NCBI RefSeq assembly: GCF_016888335.1 | Contig: NZ_JAFEJG010000004.1 | Span: 1,178,001 to 1,242,000, forward strand | Length of the DNA: 64,000 nucleotides | Reading direction: 5' to 3' | DNA from: Janibacter endophyticus | GTDB lineage: Bacteria > Actinomycetota > Actinomycetes > Actinomycetales > Dermatophilaceae | Shown: one piece after another, positions 43,887 through 52,978 of the stretch | Numbering within the stretch: position 1 is the stretch's first letter | Layout of the letters: every line of letters starts with the position of its first letter | The notes under the pieces: model-generated | The model's database searches: none | The model's input: only the letters and a program-made list of their open reading frames with translations | Told to the model about the DNA's origin: nothing | Position numbers and translations under genes: made by a program

Positions 43887-45309
43887 GGTTGCGGCAGCCG
43901 TCCTCGGTGACGACGACGTCGTCCTCGATGCGCACGCCGATGCCGCGGAAGCGTTCCGGCGCCTTGAGGTCGTCGGCCTTGAAGTACAGCCCCGGCTCGA
44001 CGGTCAGCACCATCCCGGGCCGGAGCTCGGCGTCCATGTACTCCGCGCGGGTCGCGAGCGCGCAGTCGTGGACGTCCAGGCCGAGGTGGTGGCTCGTGCC
44101 GTGGACCATCCAACGACGGTGGTACTGGCCGTGCTCGGCGTCGAGGGTGTCCTCGACCGAGACGCCCTCGGGGAGCAGGCCCCACCCGTGCAGCTTCTCC
44201 GCGATGACCCGGATCGAGGCGGCGTGGATGTCGGAGAACTTCGCGCCCGGCCGGATCGCCGCGAAGCCGGCCTGCTGCGCCTCGTAGACCGCGTCATAGA
44301 TCTCGCGCTGCGCATCGGTGAAGGTGCCGCTGATCGGCAGCGTCCGCGTCACGTCGGCGGTGAAGAGGCTGTCGACCTCGACCCCGGCGTCGAGGAGGAG
44401 CAGCTCGTCGGGCGCGATGTCGCCGGTGTTCTTGATCCAGTGCAGCGTGTTGGCGTGGTCGCCGGCCGCGCAGATCGAGTCGTAGCCGACGCCGTTGCCC
44501 TGGTGGCGTGCGTGCAGCCCGAAGACACCCTCGACCCAGCGCTCGCCGCGGCCACGCTCGACGACCGTCGGCAGCTCGGCGATGACCGCGTCGAAGCCGA
44601 CGCGCGTCGCGTCGACCGCCTGCTGCATCTGCTCGATCTCCCAGTCGTCCTTGACGATCCGCATGTGCGAGACGTGGTGGGCGAGCACGTCGTCGCGCTC
44701 GGCGAGGGACTCGATGGCGGCGCCGTTGTTGGCCCGGATCTCGTCGACGCGGGCGGTGAGCGCCGCCTCGGCGTCGCGGATCATCCGCACGGCGACCTCG
44801 CCGGCGTCCTTGCCGACCGCGTCGTTGAAGCCGTCGACGTGCGCGCCGGTCAGCCCGAGCTCGGACTCGACGTCCTCGATCGTCGGGCGGGCCCCGACCC
44901 AGAACTCGCCGTAGCGGCTGTCGCCGAAGAACTCCTCGGTGTCCCGGCCGGCCAACGGACGGAAGTAGAGCACCGACTCGTGGCCACCCCCTTCGCGCGG
45001 CTCCATGACGAGCACGGCGTCCGGCTCACGGTCGGCGCCGAGCCCGGTGAGGTAGGCGAAGGCGGTGTGCGGGCGGAAGACGTAGTCGCTGTCGTTGCTG
45101 CGGACCTTGAGCCCGCCGGCCGGGATGACGAGGCGGTCGCCCTCGAAGGCCGCCGACAGCGCCTCGCGACGCTCCGCCGCCCGCCGGGCCGCCTCGGTCA
45201 GCCCGGGCGTCTCGGTCGACCGGGGCGCCCAGTCCTCCGCGACGAAGGCGCGGAACTCATCGGTCGTCGGACGGGCACGGTTCTCGGGCTTGGTCTGCTC
45301 TTCGCTCAC
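43819..45309 (-). CDS. pepP: Xaa-Pro aminopeptidase (aminopeptidase P, M24B)
   Basis: 496 residues. N-terminal creatinase domain (PHTAFAYLTGLGADREPDAV) and catalytic pita-bread domain with metal ligands in LLLLDAGVEVDS (Asp), FTADVTRTLP (Asp), GTSHHLGLDVHD (His), TVEPGLYF (Glu) and GVRIEDDVVV (Glu). Removes N-terminal residues before proline. GTG 45309 has CACCAT about 6 nt upstream and no Shine-Dalgarno. A Pro-x2-bond hydrolase role in peptide turnover is expected. Confidence 0.9.
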   Translation of the reverse strand: MSEEQTKPENRARPTTDEFRAFVAEDWAPRSTETPGLTEAARRAAERREALSAAFEGDRLVIPAGGLKVRSNDSDYVFRPHTAFAYLTGLGADREPDAVLVMEPREGGGHESVLYFRPLAGRDTEEFFGDSRYGEFWVGARPTIEDVESELGLTGAHVDGFNDAVGKDAGEVAVRMIRDAEAALTARVDEIRANNGAAIESLAERDDVLAHHVSHMRIVKDDWEIEQMQQAVDATRVGFDAVIAELPTVVERGRGERWVEGVFGLHARHQGNGVGYDSICAAGDHANTLHWIKNTGDIAPDELLLLDAGVEVDSLFTADVTRTLPISGTFTDAQREIYDAVYEAQQAGFAAIRPGAKFSDIHAASIRVIAEKLHGWGLLPEGVSVEDTLDAEHGQYHRRWMVHGTSHHLGLDVHDCALATRAEYMDAELRPGMVLTVEPGLYFKADDLKAPERFRGIGVRIEDDVVVTEDGCRNLTGDWPHSADEVEAWIREVQSR

Positions 45310-45337
45310 CCGGCCATGGTGTCACGGCGGACGCGGA

Positions 45338-45370
45338 CACCCCTTCGTCCGGGCGGTGGACGAAGGGGTG
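45338..45370. repeat. Perfect inverted pair of the CGAAGGGG octamer
   Basis: CACCCCTTCGTCC at 45338-45350 pairs with GGACGAAGGGGTG at 45358-45370 across a 7-nt loop. It lies in the gap between two divergent genes, so it is not a normal terminator position. Confidence 0.8.
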
Positions 45371-45427
45371 GCCACCCCCGTCGCCCGGGCGGCCGGGTAC
45401 CCCCGTCGTGGCCGGGAAGCCTCCGCA

Positions 45428-45449
45428 TGGCCGGGACGCGTCCCGGCCA
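45428..45449. repeat. 22-bp perfect palindrome TGGCCGGGACG / CGTCCCGGCCA
   Basis: Uninterrupted palindrome in the 227-nt gap before the AbiEi/DUF559-like gene. A further TGGCCGGGA lies 20 bp to the left. The same GGCCGGGA core recurs in the inverted repeat after that gene (46465-46511). Apart from these and the octamer pair I see nothing else in this gap. Confidence 0.75.
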
Positions 45450-45536
45450 CCCCCGGACTTCCTGGCCCAGCCTGACGACACCGGGCCTGTGGATGACGCG
45501 AGCAGCGGGACGCGGGACTCCGCCACGATCGGGGCG

Positions 45537-46484
45537 ATGAACACACGACTGGAAGCCCTCCTCGTCGCCCAGGGTGGGGTGTGCACGGCAGCGCAGACGC
45601 GGAGCTGCGAGATCTCGGAGGCCGACCTCGCGGCCGCGGTACGAAGGGGTGAGCTCGTGCGGGTGCGCCGCGACGCCTTCGTGGCGGGGAGCCGCTGGTC
45701 GGTCGCGACGCCGGAGGGCCGCCTGGCACTGCGGGCCAAGGCGGTCATGCTCGGACGGCCACGATCGGTGGCCTCGCACCAGAGCGCGCTGGCTCTGCAC
45801 CAGCTGCCGTTGTGGTCGGTGGAGCTCGATCGGGTCGACCTCATGATCGAGACACCCCGGGTCCGCCGGCGCGGGGGCCTGCGACTCCATCCGCGTCAGG
45901 GGACGCCCACCGCCCGAGCCCAGGGCATGCCCGCGCTCCCGGTCGCCACCGCCGTCGTCCAGGTCGCGCTCGAACGTGGGGTCGTGGCCGGCCTGGTACC
46001 GCTCGACGCAGCGCTTCGCGCAGACCGGTGCAGCCTCGAGGACGTCGCTGCCTCGCTCGCGACGGTGGCGAGCACGCCCCTTCGCCGGCGGTGCGGGGAG
46101 CAGCTGCTCCGCCTGGCGGACCCGGCGTGCGAGTCGGTGGGCGAGACCCGCACCCGGCTCCTCCTGCACGACATGGGCCTGCCCTATGAGACGCAGGTCG
46201 AGGTGATGGACCAGGCGGGCCGGTTCGTGGGGCGCGTGGACTTCGTCGTGCTGGGCAAGGTCGTCGTCGAGTTCGACGGGCTGGTGAAGTACGAAGGCAT
46301 CGAGGGACGGGCAGCGCTCGCGGCGGAGAAGCGGCGCGAGGACGCCCTGCGCGGCCTCGGCTACGGGGTGGCGCGGCTGGTGTGGTCGGACCTGGACGAC
46401 CCACGCCGGGTCGCGGAGCTCATCGCGATCGCGCTGGCGGCGGCCTCACGGCCGGGGAATGGTGCCCGGGCCGGGAAACCATGA
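45537..46484 (+). CDS. AbiEi-type winged-helix / DUF559 nuclease-like protein
   Basis: 315 residues. The N-terminus (LLVAQGGVCTAAQTRSCEIS, VRRGELVRVRRDAFV) matches the AbiEi-type winged helix used by type IV antitoxins. The C-terminus has VDFVVLGKVVVEFDGLVKY, EKRREDALRGLGYGVARL, a Vsr/DUF559-like PD-(D/E)xK arrangement (Asp, Glu-x-Asp, Lys). Stand-alone copies are common in actinobacteria and uncharacterised; no toxin gene is adjacent. ATG 45537 with CACGAT 7 nt upstream. Flanked by GGCCGGGA palindromes on both sides. Confidence 0.7.
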   Translation: MNTRLEALLVAQGGVCTAAQTRSCEISEADLAAAVRRGELVRVRRDAFVAGSRWSVATPEGRLALRAKAVMLGRPRSVASHQSALALHQLPLWSVELDRVDLMIETPRVRRRGGLRLHPRQGTPTARAQGMPALPVATAVVQVALERGVVAGLVPLDAALRADRCSLEDVAASLATVASTPLRRRCGEQLLRLADPACESVGETRTRLLLHDMGLPYETQVEVMDQAGRFVGRVDFVVLGKVVVEFDGLVKYEGIEGRAALAAEKRREDALRGLGYGVARLVWSDLDDPRRVAELIAIALAAASRPGNGARAGKP

Positions 46485-47906
46485 CGTGGCCGGGTCATTT
46501 CCCGGCCCGGGCTGGTCTGGCCGGTCCTGGGCGGGTTGACCGGGCGAGCGGGCGGAATCGGGTGGGGTCGAGGACGGCGGCGTGGAGTCGGGTTGTGCGA
46601 GGACGCACCGGGCGAAGGGGGTCCGCGCGGCGGCCTGTCCGAGGAAGTGGGCCATCGGGGCAGGCGTGCCGGCGTGCTGGAGGACCGCTGCCGCGACGAG
46701 CCACCAGAGCAAGGACCCGGGGTAGTCGCGCAGGAGCAGCAGGTCGAAGGCCATCCCCGGGACGGTGAGGACCAGCGCCAGGGCCGCGGGGGAGAGGGCG
46801 TCGTCGCGGCGCCAGACCACGGCGCACGCGGCCAGGACGGCGAGGATGAGTGCGCCCAGCAGTGCGGCGCCGACGAGACCCAGCTCGCCGACCACCCCGA
46901 GGTACAGCGAGTGCGGGTGCCAGAGCAGGACCCCCTCCGACGTCTCGCGGGTCACGGGCACCTGCCCGCCGGGTGGGCTCGTCTCGAGGGCAAGCCACGG
47001 CCAGAGCCCGCCGAAGCCCTCGCCGACGAGCAGCTGCGGCGGCGGGGAGACAAGGTGCCCGAGGGCGGCGCGGTGGGTGGCCGAGCGGGCACCGTCGGCC
47101 AGGGTCAGGCCGGGGCGCAGGTGCAGGGCGGTGGCGACGAGCACCCCCGCGACTGCGAGCCCCGCGCCCACGGCGAGCCAGCGGCGCTGCGGCTGCGTCC
47201 GCCCGACCCGTACGGCGACGGCCAGGCACAGCACGGAGGCGGCGACCACGCCGTACCGTGACGCACCGCCGGCGAGCAACGCCAGGGCCACGAGGACGAG
47301 CAGGCCCCGCAGCACCTGAGCCAGAGGCACCCCGCCTCGGACCATCGCGCTGACGAGCACCGCGAGGGCGAGGAGCAGCGGCACGTGGGCGGTCGACGCG
47401 GCCCCGATCGGCAGGGTGACCCGGCCGATCCCGTCGGTGAGTGCCAGGGCGTGGAAACCGCTGGCGGCGACCACCGCCACGGCACCGTCATGGATGAGCC
47501 GGAACCACGCGGTCTCGCCGTCGGTCGCCAGGGCGGGCAGCAGCCCCAGGGCCGCCGTCGAGCCGGCCAGCGTGAGCGTCACGAGCGCGAAGGGCGCCGG
47601 CGCTCCCGCCCACAGCACGCTCACCGCTGCCCAGCCCAGGAGGAGCACGCCAGATGCGACGACGACCGTGATGAGCAGATCCGGGTGCGACGAGGGCCGC
47701 GACCGCCAGGTGCCGGCGACACGGCCGGCTCCGAGGCCGAGCGCCCCCGCGATGACGATCGCCTGCCACAGGTAGCCGGCCGGGCCAGGTGAGGTCCACG
47801 CGGCCTCCGGGCCGATCGAGACCAGCCCGAGGGCGGCGACGACCGCCCACCCGGCAGGGTGGTGACGTCCGACGAGAGCCCGGAGCTCCCCCTTCGTCCC
47901 GGTCAC
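46446..47906 (-). CDS. O-antigen ligase/polymerase-like membrane protein
   Basis: 486 residues with about 11-12 hydrophobic segments and one large outer loop (SPPPQLLVGEGFGGLWPWLA, GVLLWHPHSLYLGVVGELGL). The HPHSLYLGVVGELGLVG stretch is the Wzy_C/WaaL signature, so it probably joins or polymerises a surface glycan. No other glycan genes are nearby. The Pro/Ser-rich C-terminal 45 residues are encoded across an inverted repeat and overlap the convergent DUF559-like gene. GTG 47906 start. Confidence 0.75.
   Translation of the reverse strand: MTGTKGELRALVGRHHPAGWAVVAALGLVSIGPEAAWTSPGPAGYLWQAIVIAGALGLGAGRVAGTWRSRPSSHPDLLITVVVASGVLLLGWAAVSVLWAGAPAPFALVTLTLAGSTAALGLLPALATDGETAWFRLIHDGAVAVVAASGFHALALTDGIGRVTLPIGAASTAHVPLLLALAVLVSAMVRGGVPLAQVLRGLLVLVALALLAGGASRYGVVAASVLCLAVAVRVGRTQPQRRWLAVGAGLAVAGVLVATALHLRPGLTLADGARSATHRAALGHLVSPPPQLLVGEGFGGLWPWLALETSPPGGQVPVTRETSEGVLLWHPHSLYLGVVGELGLVGAALLGALILAVLAACAVVWRRDDALSPAALALVLTVPGMAFDLLLLRDYPGSLLWWLVAAAVLQHAGTPAPMAHFLGQAAARTPFARCVLAQPDSTPPSSTPPDSARSPGQPAQDRPDQPGPGNDPATSWFPGPGTIPRP
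46465..46511. repeat. Inverted repeat at the convergent junction (possible bidirectional terminator)
   Basis: CCCGGGCCGGGAAA at 46465-46478 pairs with TTTCCCGGCCCGGG at 46498-46511, and ATGAC/GTCAT pair inside the loop. It overlaps the 3' coding ends of both converging genes (46446-46484 shared) and has A/T runs inside the stem, suiting termination in either direction. Confidence 0.7.
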
Positions 47907-47945
47907 ATCAGCCAGTCTCGCACCCGGGCCGTCCGGCCCGACCGC

Positions 47946-48998
47946 TCAGCGGCGGGGGAGCAGGACCGTGTAGTCGAGGTCGAGGACGACCTGCGGGAGG
48001 TACCTGCCGTCCTCACCCTTGTACGGGAAGTCCCCGCACGGCAGGTCCTTGGTCGCGACCGTGCGCAGGCGCAGCGCGCCGACGTCGCTGCGGCCGGGGA
48101 GCTCGATCCGCTCGATCACCTCGGACCAGGCGTAGACGGTGTCGCCGGCGAAGGTCGGGTTGGCGTGCGCGCCCGCGTTGATCGCGGCGATCATCTGCCC
48201 GTTGGCCAGCCCGTTGAAGGACAGCGCGCGGGCCAGGCTGATGACGTGGCCGCCGTAGATGAGGCGGCGTCCGATCTTGGCCTGCGACTGCGCGTGCTGG
48301 TTGAAGTGGACCTTCGCGGTGTTCTGGTAGAGGCGCGTGGCCAGCATGTGGTCCGACTCCTCGATGGTCATGCCGTCGACGTGGTCGATGCGCTCCCCGA
48401 CCTCGTAGTCGTCCCAGAGGTAGGGGGAGCCGGCGAGCTCCGTGTCGTACGCACCGGTGAGCTCGAAGGGGACCTGCAGGTCCTCGGCCGCGACGGCGCC
48501 GGGGAGGTCGGGGATGACCGTCTCGGGGGCCGGCGCATCGGCGTCCTTCTTGTTGACCATGACCCATCGGACGTAGTCGAGGACCGTCTCGCCGTCCTGG
48601 TTGGTCCCGACCGAGCGGACGTAGACGACGCCGGTGCGACCGTTGGAGTTCTCCTTGAGCCCGATGACCTCGGAGGTCGTCGTCACCGTGTCACCGGGGT
48701 AGAGCGGGACGCCGAAGCGGCCGCCCGCGTAGCCGAGGTTGGCGACGGCGTTGAGCGAGATGTCCGGGACGGTCTTGCCGAAGACGAGGTGGAAGGCGAG
48801 CAGGCTGTCGACCGGCATCCGCTCGAAGCCGATCGACTGCGCGAAGGTCGCCGCGCTCGTCGCCGCGAAGCGTGAGCCGTAGAGCCCGGTGTAGAGCGCG
48901 ATGTCGCCCTCGGTCACGGTGCGCGGGGTCGCGTGCCGGATCTGCTGACCGACGGAGAAGTCCTCGAAGTAGTTGCCGGGGACCGTCTTGGTGGACAT
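47946..48998 (-). CDS. Mesaconyl-CoA hydratase (beta-methylmalyl-CoA dehydratase), MaoC-like
   Basis: 350 residues made of two MaoC-like hot-dog halves. First: YFEDFSVGQQIRHATPRTVTE, YTGLYGSRFAATSAATFAQS. Second: YEVGERIDHVDGMTIEESDH, KVHFNQHAQSQAKIGRRLIYG. Length and the N-terminal GNYFEDF block fit mesaconyl-CoA hydratase of the ethylmalonyl-CoA pathway, which hydrates mesaconyl-CoA to beta-methylmalyl-CoA, the substrate of the lyase at 31802. Single gene here, 9 kb from the dehydrogenase. The 260-nt gap upstream (48999-49258) holds one CGAAGGGG octamer and probably the promoters. Confidence 0.85.
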   Translation of the reverse strand: MSTKTVPGNYFEDFSVGQQIRHATPRTVTEGDIALYTGLYGSRFAATSAATFAQSIGFERMPVDSLLAFHLVFGKTVPDISLNAVANLGYAGGRFGVPLYPGDTVTTTSEVIGLKENSNGRTGVVYVRSVGTNQDGETVLDYVRWVMVNKKDADAPAPETVIPDLPGAVAAEDLQVPFELTGAYDTELAGSPYLWDDYEVGERIDHVDGMTIEESDHMLATRLYQNTAKVHFNQHAQSQAKIGRRLIYGGHVISLARALSFNGLANGQMIAAINAGAHANPTFAGDTVYAWSEVIERIELPGRSDVGALRLRTVATKDLPCGDFPYKGEDGRYLPQVVLDLDYTVLLPRR

Positions 48999-49258
48999 GC
49001 GCGACCTCTCGTGTGGTGGGCGGGGCAGGCCGAAGGGGCCCAGTCGCTCGCCATCCTCGCACCCGCGCCGCGTCGGCCGGTCGGGTTCGTGAGGCGTCTC
49101 TCAGCGGTCGTGGTCGCCGGGTCTGGCACCAGGGGCGGAAGCCCGACTCCACCCACCTCCTCTCACCGGGGTGGTGCCCGAAAGGTTGAGACGCACGCGT
49201 CGATGCTCCCCACGGCGGGCGACAATGGGGTCGCACCCGACCAAGGAGACCCCGGATC

Positions 49259-50119
49259 GTGACCAGCCAGCCGCTCGACGTCGTCCTCTCGCTCGCCTGC
49301 GCGGACCGGCCGGGACTCGTCGCGGCCGTGTCGACCTTCGTCGCGGGGCGCGGGGGCAACATCACCGAGAGCCAGCAGTACGGCGACACAATGACCGGTG
49401 ACTTCTTCATGCGGGTCGCCTTTGCCGACGAAGGGGGAGCCGGGCTGGACGCGCTACGGTCCGGTTTCGAGCCGGTCGCGGCGCAGCACGGGATGACCTG
49501 GCAGATGCGCGACGCCCGGCAGCCGCTGCGCACGCTCATCATGGTGAGCCGCTTCGGGCACTGCCTCAACGACCTCCTGTTCCGTCAGAGCACCGGCGCG
49601 CTGAACATCGAGATCCCGGCGATCGTGAGCAACCACCGGGACTTCGAGGCGCTCGCGTCGACCTACGGCATCCCCTTCCACCACCTGCCGGTGACCGAGA
49701 CGACGAAGCCCCACGCCGAGGCACGGCTGCTCGAGCTCGTCGACGAGCACGACATCGACCTCGTCGTGCTCGCCCGCTACATGCAGATCCTCAGCGACCA
49801 GCTCGCGACCCGGATGGCCGGGCAGGTCATCAACATCCACCACTCCTTCCTGCCGAGCTTCAAGGGGGCCAAGCCGTACCACCAGGCGCACGCGCGGGGG
49901 GTCAAGCTCATCGGGGCGACGGCGCACTTCGTGACGCCCGAGCTCGACGAGGGGCCGATCATCGAGCAGGACGTGACGCGGGTCGACCACCGCAGCGCCC
50001 CGGACGCGCTCGTCACGGCCGGGCGCGACGTCGAGGCCCGGGTGCTCGCGCGCGCGGTGGGCTGGCACGCCGAGTCGCGGGTGCTGCTCCACGGCGACCG
50101 CACCGTCGTCTTCAGCTGA
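49259..50119 (+). CDS. purU: Formyltetrahydrofolate deformylase
   Basis: 286 residues. An N-terminal ACT domain (SLACADRPGLVAAVSTFVAG) distinguishes it from PurN; the formyltransferase-like domain follows, with IVSNHRDFEAL, HHSFLPSFKGAKPYHQAH and TPELDEGPIIEQDV supplying the catalytic Asn, His and Asp. Releases formate from 10-formyl-THF to balance one-carbon units. GTG 49259 with AAGGAG about 10 nt upstream; GACAAT at 49221-49226 may be the -10. Confidence 0.93.
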   Translation: MTSQPLDVVLSLACADRPGLVAAVSTFVAGRGGNITESQQYGDTMTGDFFMRVAFADEGGAGLDALRSGFEPVAAQHGMTWQMRDARQPLRTLIMVSRFGHCLNDLLFRQSTGALNIEIPAIVSNHRDFEALASTYGIPFHHLPVTETTKPHAEARLLELVDEHDIDLVVLARYMQILSDQLATRMAGQVINIHHSFLPSFKGAKPYHQAHARGVKLIGATAHFVTPELDEGPIIEQDVTRVDHRSAPDALVTAGRDVEARVLARAVGWHAESRVLLHGDRTVVFS

Positions 50120-50123
50120 GCCC

Positions 50124-50129
50124 TAGGGT
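50124..50129 (+). promoter_or_regulatory. Leaderless -10 of the PHP phosphoesterase gene
   Basis: TAGGGT ends 7 nt before ATG 50137, in the 17-nt gap after purU. Confidence 0.5.
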
Positions 50130-50136
50130 TGCGCCC

Positions 50137-50979
50137 ATGATCGACCTGCACACGCACAGCCTCGTGAGCGACGGCACGGACACCCCGGCCGAGCTCGTCG
50201 CGGCGGCGGCGCGGGCCGGTCTGACCACGGTCGCGATCACCGACCACGACACCGCCGACGGCTGGGCCGAGGCGGCCCAGGCGGCCCAGGAGCTCGGCAT
50301 CGCCCTGGTCCGCGGTGCCGAGCTCTCCACCCTGCACGACGGACGCAGCGTCCACCTCCTCGCCTACCTCCACGACCCCGAGCACGAGGAGCTCCAGAGT
50401 CTCCTCGCCCGCGTCGTCGACGACCGCCTGCCGCGGCTGCGGACGATGGTCGAGCTCATGATCGAGGACGGCGTCGACATCACCTGGGAGTCGGTCGCCG
50501 AGATCGCCGAGGTCGGCACGACCCCCGGACGCCCCCACATCGCCGACGCGCTCGTCGCCCGCGGTGTCGTCGGCCACCGCAACGAGGCCTTCGAGCGCTG
50601 GCTGCACAACGGGAGTCGCTACTACGTCAAGCACTTCAGCCTCGAGACCGGGCAGGCGATCCGGCTCGTCCGGGAGGCCGGCGGAGTGCCGGTCGTCGCC
50701 CACCCCTTCGCCACGAAACGTGGCCCCCTGACCGCCGACGCGGTGCGCGATCTCGCCGACGCGGGCCTGCTCGGCATCGAGGTCGACCACCGCGACCACG
50801 ACGACGACGCCCGCGCGCTCGCCGCGAGCCTGGCCACCGAGCTCGACCTCATCCCCACGGGAAGCAGCGACTACCACGGCACCGGCAAGCTCAACCTGCT
50901 CGGCGAGAACACCACGGCCCCCGAGTCGCTCGCCCGTATCGAGGCCGCCGCCACGAGCAAGATCACAGTCCTGCGGTAA
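50137..50979 (+). CDS. PHP-domain phosphoesterase (TrpH/RNase AM-like)
   Basis: 280 residues. Metal-site motifs DLHTHSLVSDG (residues 3-13), ITDHDTADG near 39-47, RGAELSTLHDG, AHPFATKRG near 188-196 and the terminal SSDYHGTGK. These match stand-alone PHP enzymes such as YciV/TrpH that remove phosphates from nucleoside 3',5'-bisphosphates or short RNA ends. No tryptophan genes are nearby. Family certain; substrate inferred. Confidence 0.85.
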   Translation: MIDLHTHSLVSDGTDTPAELVAAAARAGLTTVAITDHDTADGWAEAAQAAQELGIALVRGAELSTLHDGRSVHLLAYLHDPEHEELQSLLARVVDDRLPRLRTMVELMIEDGVDITWESVAEIAEVGTTPGRPHIADALVARGVVGHRNEAFERWLHNGSRYYVKHFSLETGQAIRLVREAGGVPVVAHPFATKRGPLTADAVRDLADAGLLGIEVDHRDHDDDARALAASLATELDLIPTGSSDYHGTGKLNLLGENTTAPESLARIEAAATSKITVLR

Positions 50980-51051
50980 GCGAGCCGCCGCGCACCTGGG
51001 ACAATGGACCTGCGCGACCGCACCCACCCCTGACACCCGGAGGCCCCGACC

Positions 51052-51825
51052 GTGCCACGCAAGAAGAAGGCCGCGATCATCGCCGTCGCCAACCAGAAGG
51101 GTGGCGTCGCCAAGACGACCTCCGTGGCCTCGCTCGCTGCCGCCTTCGCCGAGCACGGCAAGCGCGTCCTGCTCGTCGACCTCGACCCGCAGGCCAGCCT
51201 GACCTTCAGCCTCGGCATCGACCCCGACGTCGTCGAGCTGTCGACGTACGAGGTCGTCCTCGGCCAGGCCGAGATCGCCGACGCGATCGTCGAGGCGTCC
51301 GAGAACATCGACATCCTCCCCGCCTCCATCGACCTCGCCGGGGCCGAGGCCCAGCTGCTGACCCGCCCGGGCCGCGAGTTCATCCTCCAGTCGTGCATCG
51401 ACGAGGTCCGCGAGGACTACGACGTCGTCCTCCTCGACTGCAGCCCGAGCCTCGGCGTGCTCACCCTCGCCGCGCTCACCGCCGCGACCGGCCTCATCAT
51501 CCCGATGCAGGCCGAGATGCTCAGCCACCGTGGCGTCGGCCAGCTCCTCGACACCGTCCGCGACGTCCGCCGCCTGCTCAACAAGAAGCTCAAGGTCATC
51601 GGCATCCTCCCGACGATGTACGACGGCCGCTCCAACCACGCCCGCGAGGTCCTCGCCGACCTCGGCGACCGCTACGGCCTGCCGGTGCTCAGCCCGCCGA
51701 TCCCGCGGACCGTCCGCTTCGCCGAGGCCCCCGCCATCGGCCGCTCGATCCTCGACACGGCCCGCTCCAGCAAGGGCGCCCAGGCCTACCGCGAGGTCGC
51801 GGAGTCCCTCCTCCCGCAGCTCTGA
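51052..51825 (+). CDS. ParA/Soj-like ATPase without adjacent ParB
   Basis: 257 residues. Deviant Walker A NQKGGVAKTTS near 15-25 (Ala in place of the usual Gly before Lys), LLVDLDPQAS and VVLLDCSPSLGVLTLAAL. GTG 51052 with GGAGG 8 nt upstream. No parB gene or parS-like site is adjacent, and the gene sits in the chromosomal block next to rhlE as Rv3213c does, so plasmid partition is unlikely. Role unknown, perhaps positioning of a cell-envelope or DNA complex. Confidence 0.82.
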   Translation: MPRKKKAAIIAVANQKGGVAKTTSVASLAAAFAEHGKRVLLVDLDPQASLTFSLGIDPDVVELSTYEVVLGQAEIADAIVEASENIDILPASIDLAGAEAQLLTRPGREFILQSCIDEVREDYDVVLLDCSPSLGVLTLAALTAATGLIIPMQAEMLSHRGVGQLLDTVRDVRRLLNKKLKVIGILPTMYDGRSNHAREVLADLGDRYGLPVLSPPIPRTVRFAEAPAIGRSILDTARSSKGAQAYREVAESLLPQL

Positions 51826-51883
51826 GACGAAGGGGGGGCCCGCCCACCTCGGCGGTCCCCACCGGCCGTGCCACGATGGCGGC

Positions 51884-52966
51884 ATGACCCAGAACGATGG
51901 CACCCACCCCTTCGCGACCGCGGCCCTGGCGACCCCGGCGGCCGGCGCCCCCTTCGAGGCGGTCCGCCTGCCCCGGCGCGCCCTGCGCGACGACGACGTC
52001 CTCATCGACATCGCCTACGCGGGCATCTGCCACTCCGACATCCACACCGTCCGTGACGAGTGGGGCCCGGCGCACTACCCGATGACGCCCGGGCACGAGA
52101 TCGCCGGCACCGTCGCGGCGGTCGGCAGCGCGGTCACCCGGCACAAGGTCGGCGACCGCGTCGGCGTCGGCTGCCTCGTCGACTCGTGCGGCGAGTGCGC
52201 GCAGTGCAAGGACGGCTTCGAGCAGTTCTGCGAGAAGCCCTCGGTCGGCACGTACAACTCGCCGGACTACTTCGGCGAGGTCACCCAGGGTGGCTACGCG
52301 CAGCAGATCGTCGTCAGCGAGCGGATGGTCCTGCGCATCCCCGAGGGCATCGACCTCGACGTCGCCGCGCCCCTCCTCTGCGCCGGCATCACGACGTACT
52401 CCCCGCTCAAGCGCTGGGGCGCCGGCCCCGGTCGCACGGTCGGCGTCGTCGGCGTCGGCGGGCTCGGCCACATGGCGGTCAAGCTGGCCGCGGCGATGGG
52501 CGCCGAGGTGACGACGATCAGCCGCTCCGACGCCAAGGCCGAGGACGCCAAGGCCCTCGGCGCCACGCGGCACCTCGCGACGAGCGAGGAGGGGGCGCTC
52601 AAGGCGGCCCGCAGCAGCTTCGACCTCATCATCAACACGGTGAGCGCCGACCTCGACATGAAGCAGTACGTGCGGCTGCTCCGCCCCCACGGGGCGCTCA
52701 TCAACGTCGGCCTCCCGCCCGGCGACCTCGCCGTCGCCCCCGGCTCGCTGATCATCGGCAACAAGGTCATCGGCGGGTCCAACATCGGCGGCATCCCCGA
52801 GACCCAGGAGATGCTCGACTTCTGCGCCGAGCACGGCATCGGTGCGACGATCGAGACGATCGACGCGAGCGACCCGAAGGCCGTCGACGAGGCGTACGAC
52901 CGGGTCGTCGACGGGGACGTCCGCTATCGCGTGGTGATCGACACCGCGACGATCACCCCCGCGTGA
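51884..52966 (+). CDS. Zinc-dependent NAD(P) alcohol dehydrogenase (CAD/YahK type)
   Basis: 360 residues. Catalytic zinc ligands in GICHSDIH (Cys, near 42) and PGHEIAG (His-Glu), structural zinc in SCGECAQCKDGFEQFC, and the coenzyme loop VGVVGVGGLGHMAVKLAAAMG near 186-206. Reduces aldehydes, probably with NADPH, as in the YahK/cinnamyl alcohol dehydrogenase group. CACGAT lies 6 nt before ATG 51884. An 85-bp palindromic element follows 12 nt after the stop. Confidence 0.9.
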   Translation: MTQNDGTHPFATAALATPAAGAPFEAVRLPRRALRDDDVLIDIAYAGICHSDIHTVRDEWGPAHYPMTPGHEIAGTVAAVGSAVTRHKVGDRVGVGCLVDSCGECAQCKDGFEQFCEKPSVGTYNSPDYFGEVTQGGYAQQIVVSERMVLRIPEGIDLDVAAPLLCAGITTYSPLKRWGAGPGRTVGVVGVGGLGHMAVKLAAAMGAEVTTISRSDAKAEDAKALGATRHLATSEEGALKAARSSFDLIINTVSADLDMKQYVRLLRPHGALINVGLPPGDLAVAPGSLIIGNKVIGGSNIGGIPETQEMLDFCAEHGIGATIETIDASDPKAVDEAYDRVVDGDVRYRVVIDTATITPA

Positions 52967-52978
52967 GGGGCCGCCTCC

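Noticed and set aside
51052-51825. Plasmid partition system
   Set aside because: No ParB partner or parS-like repeats; flanking genes match a chromosomal actinobacterial block.
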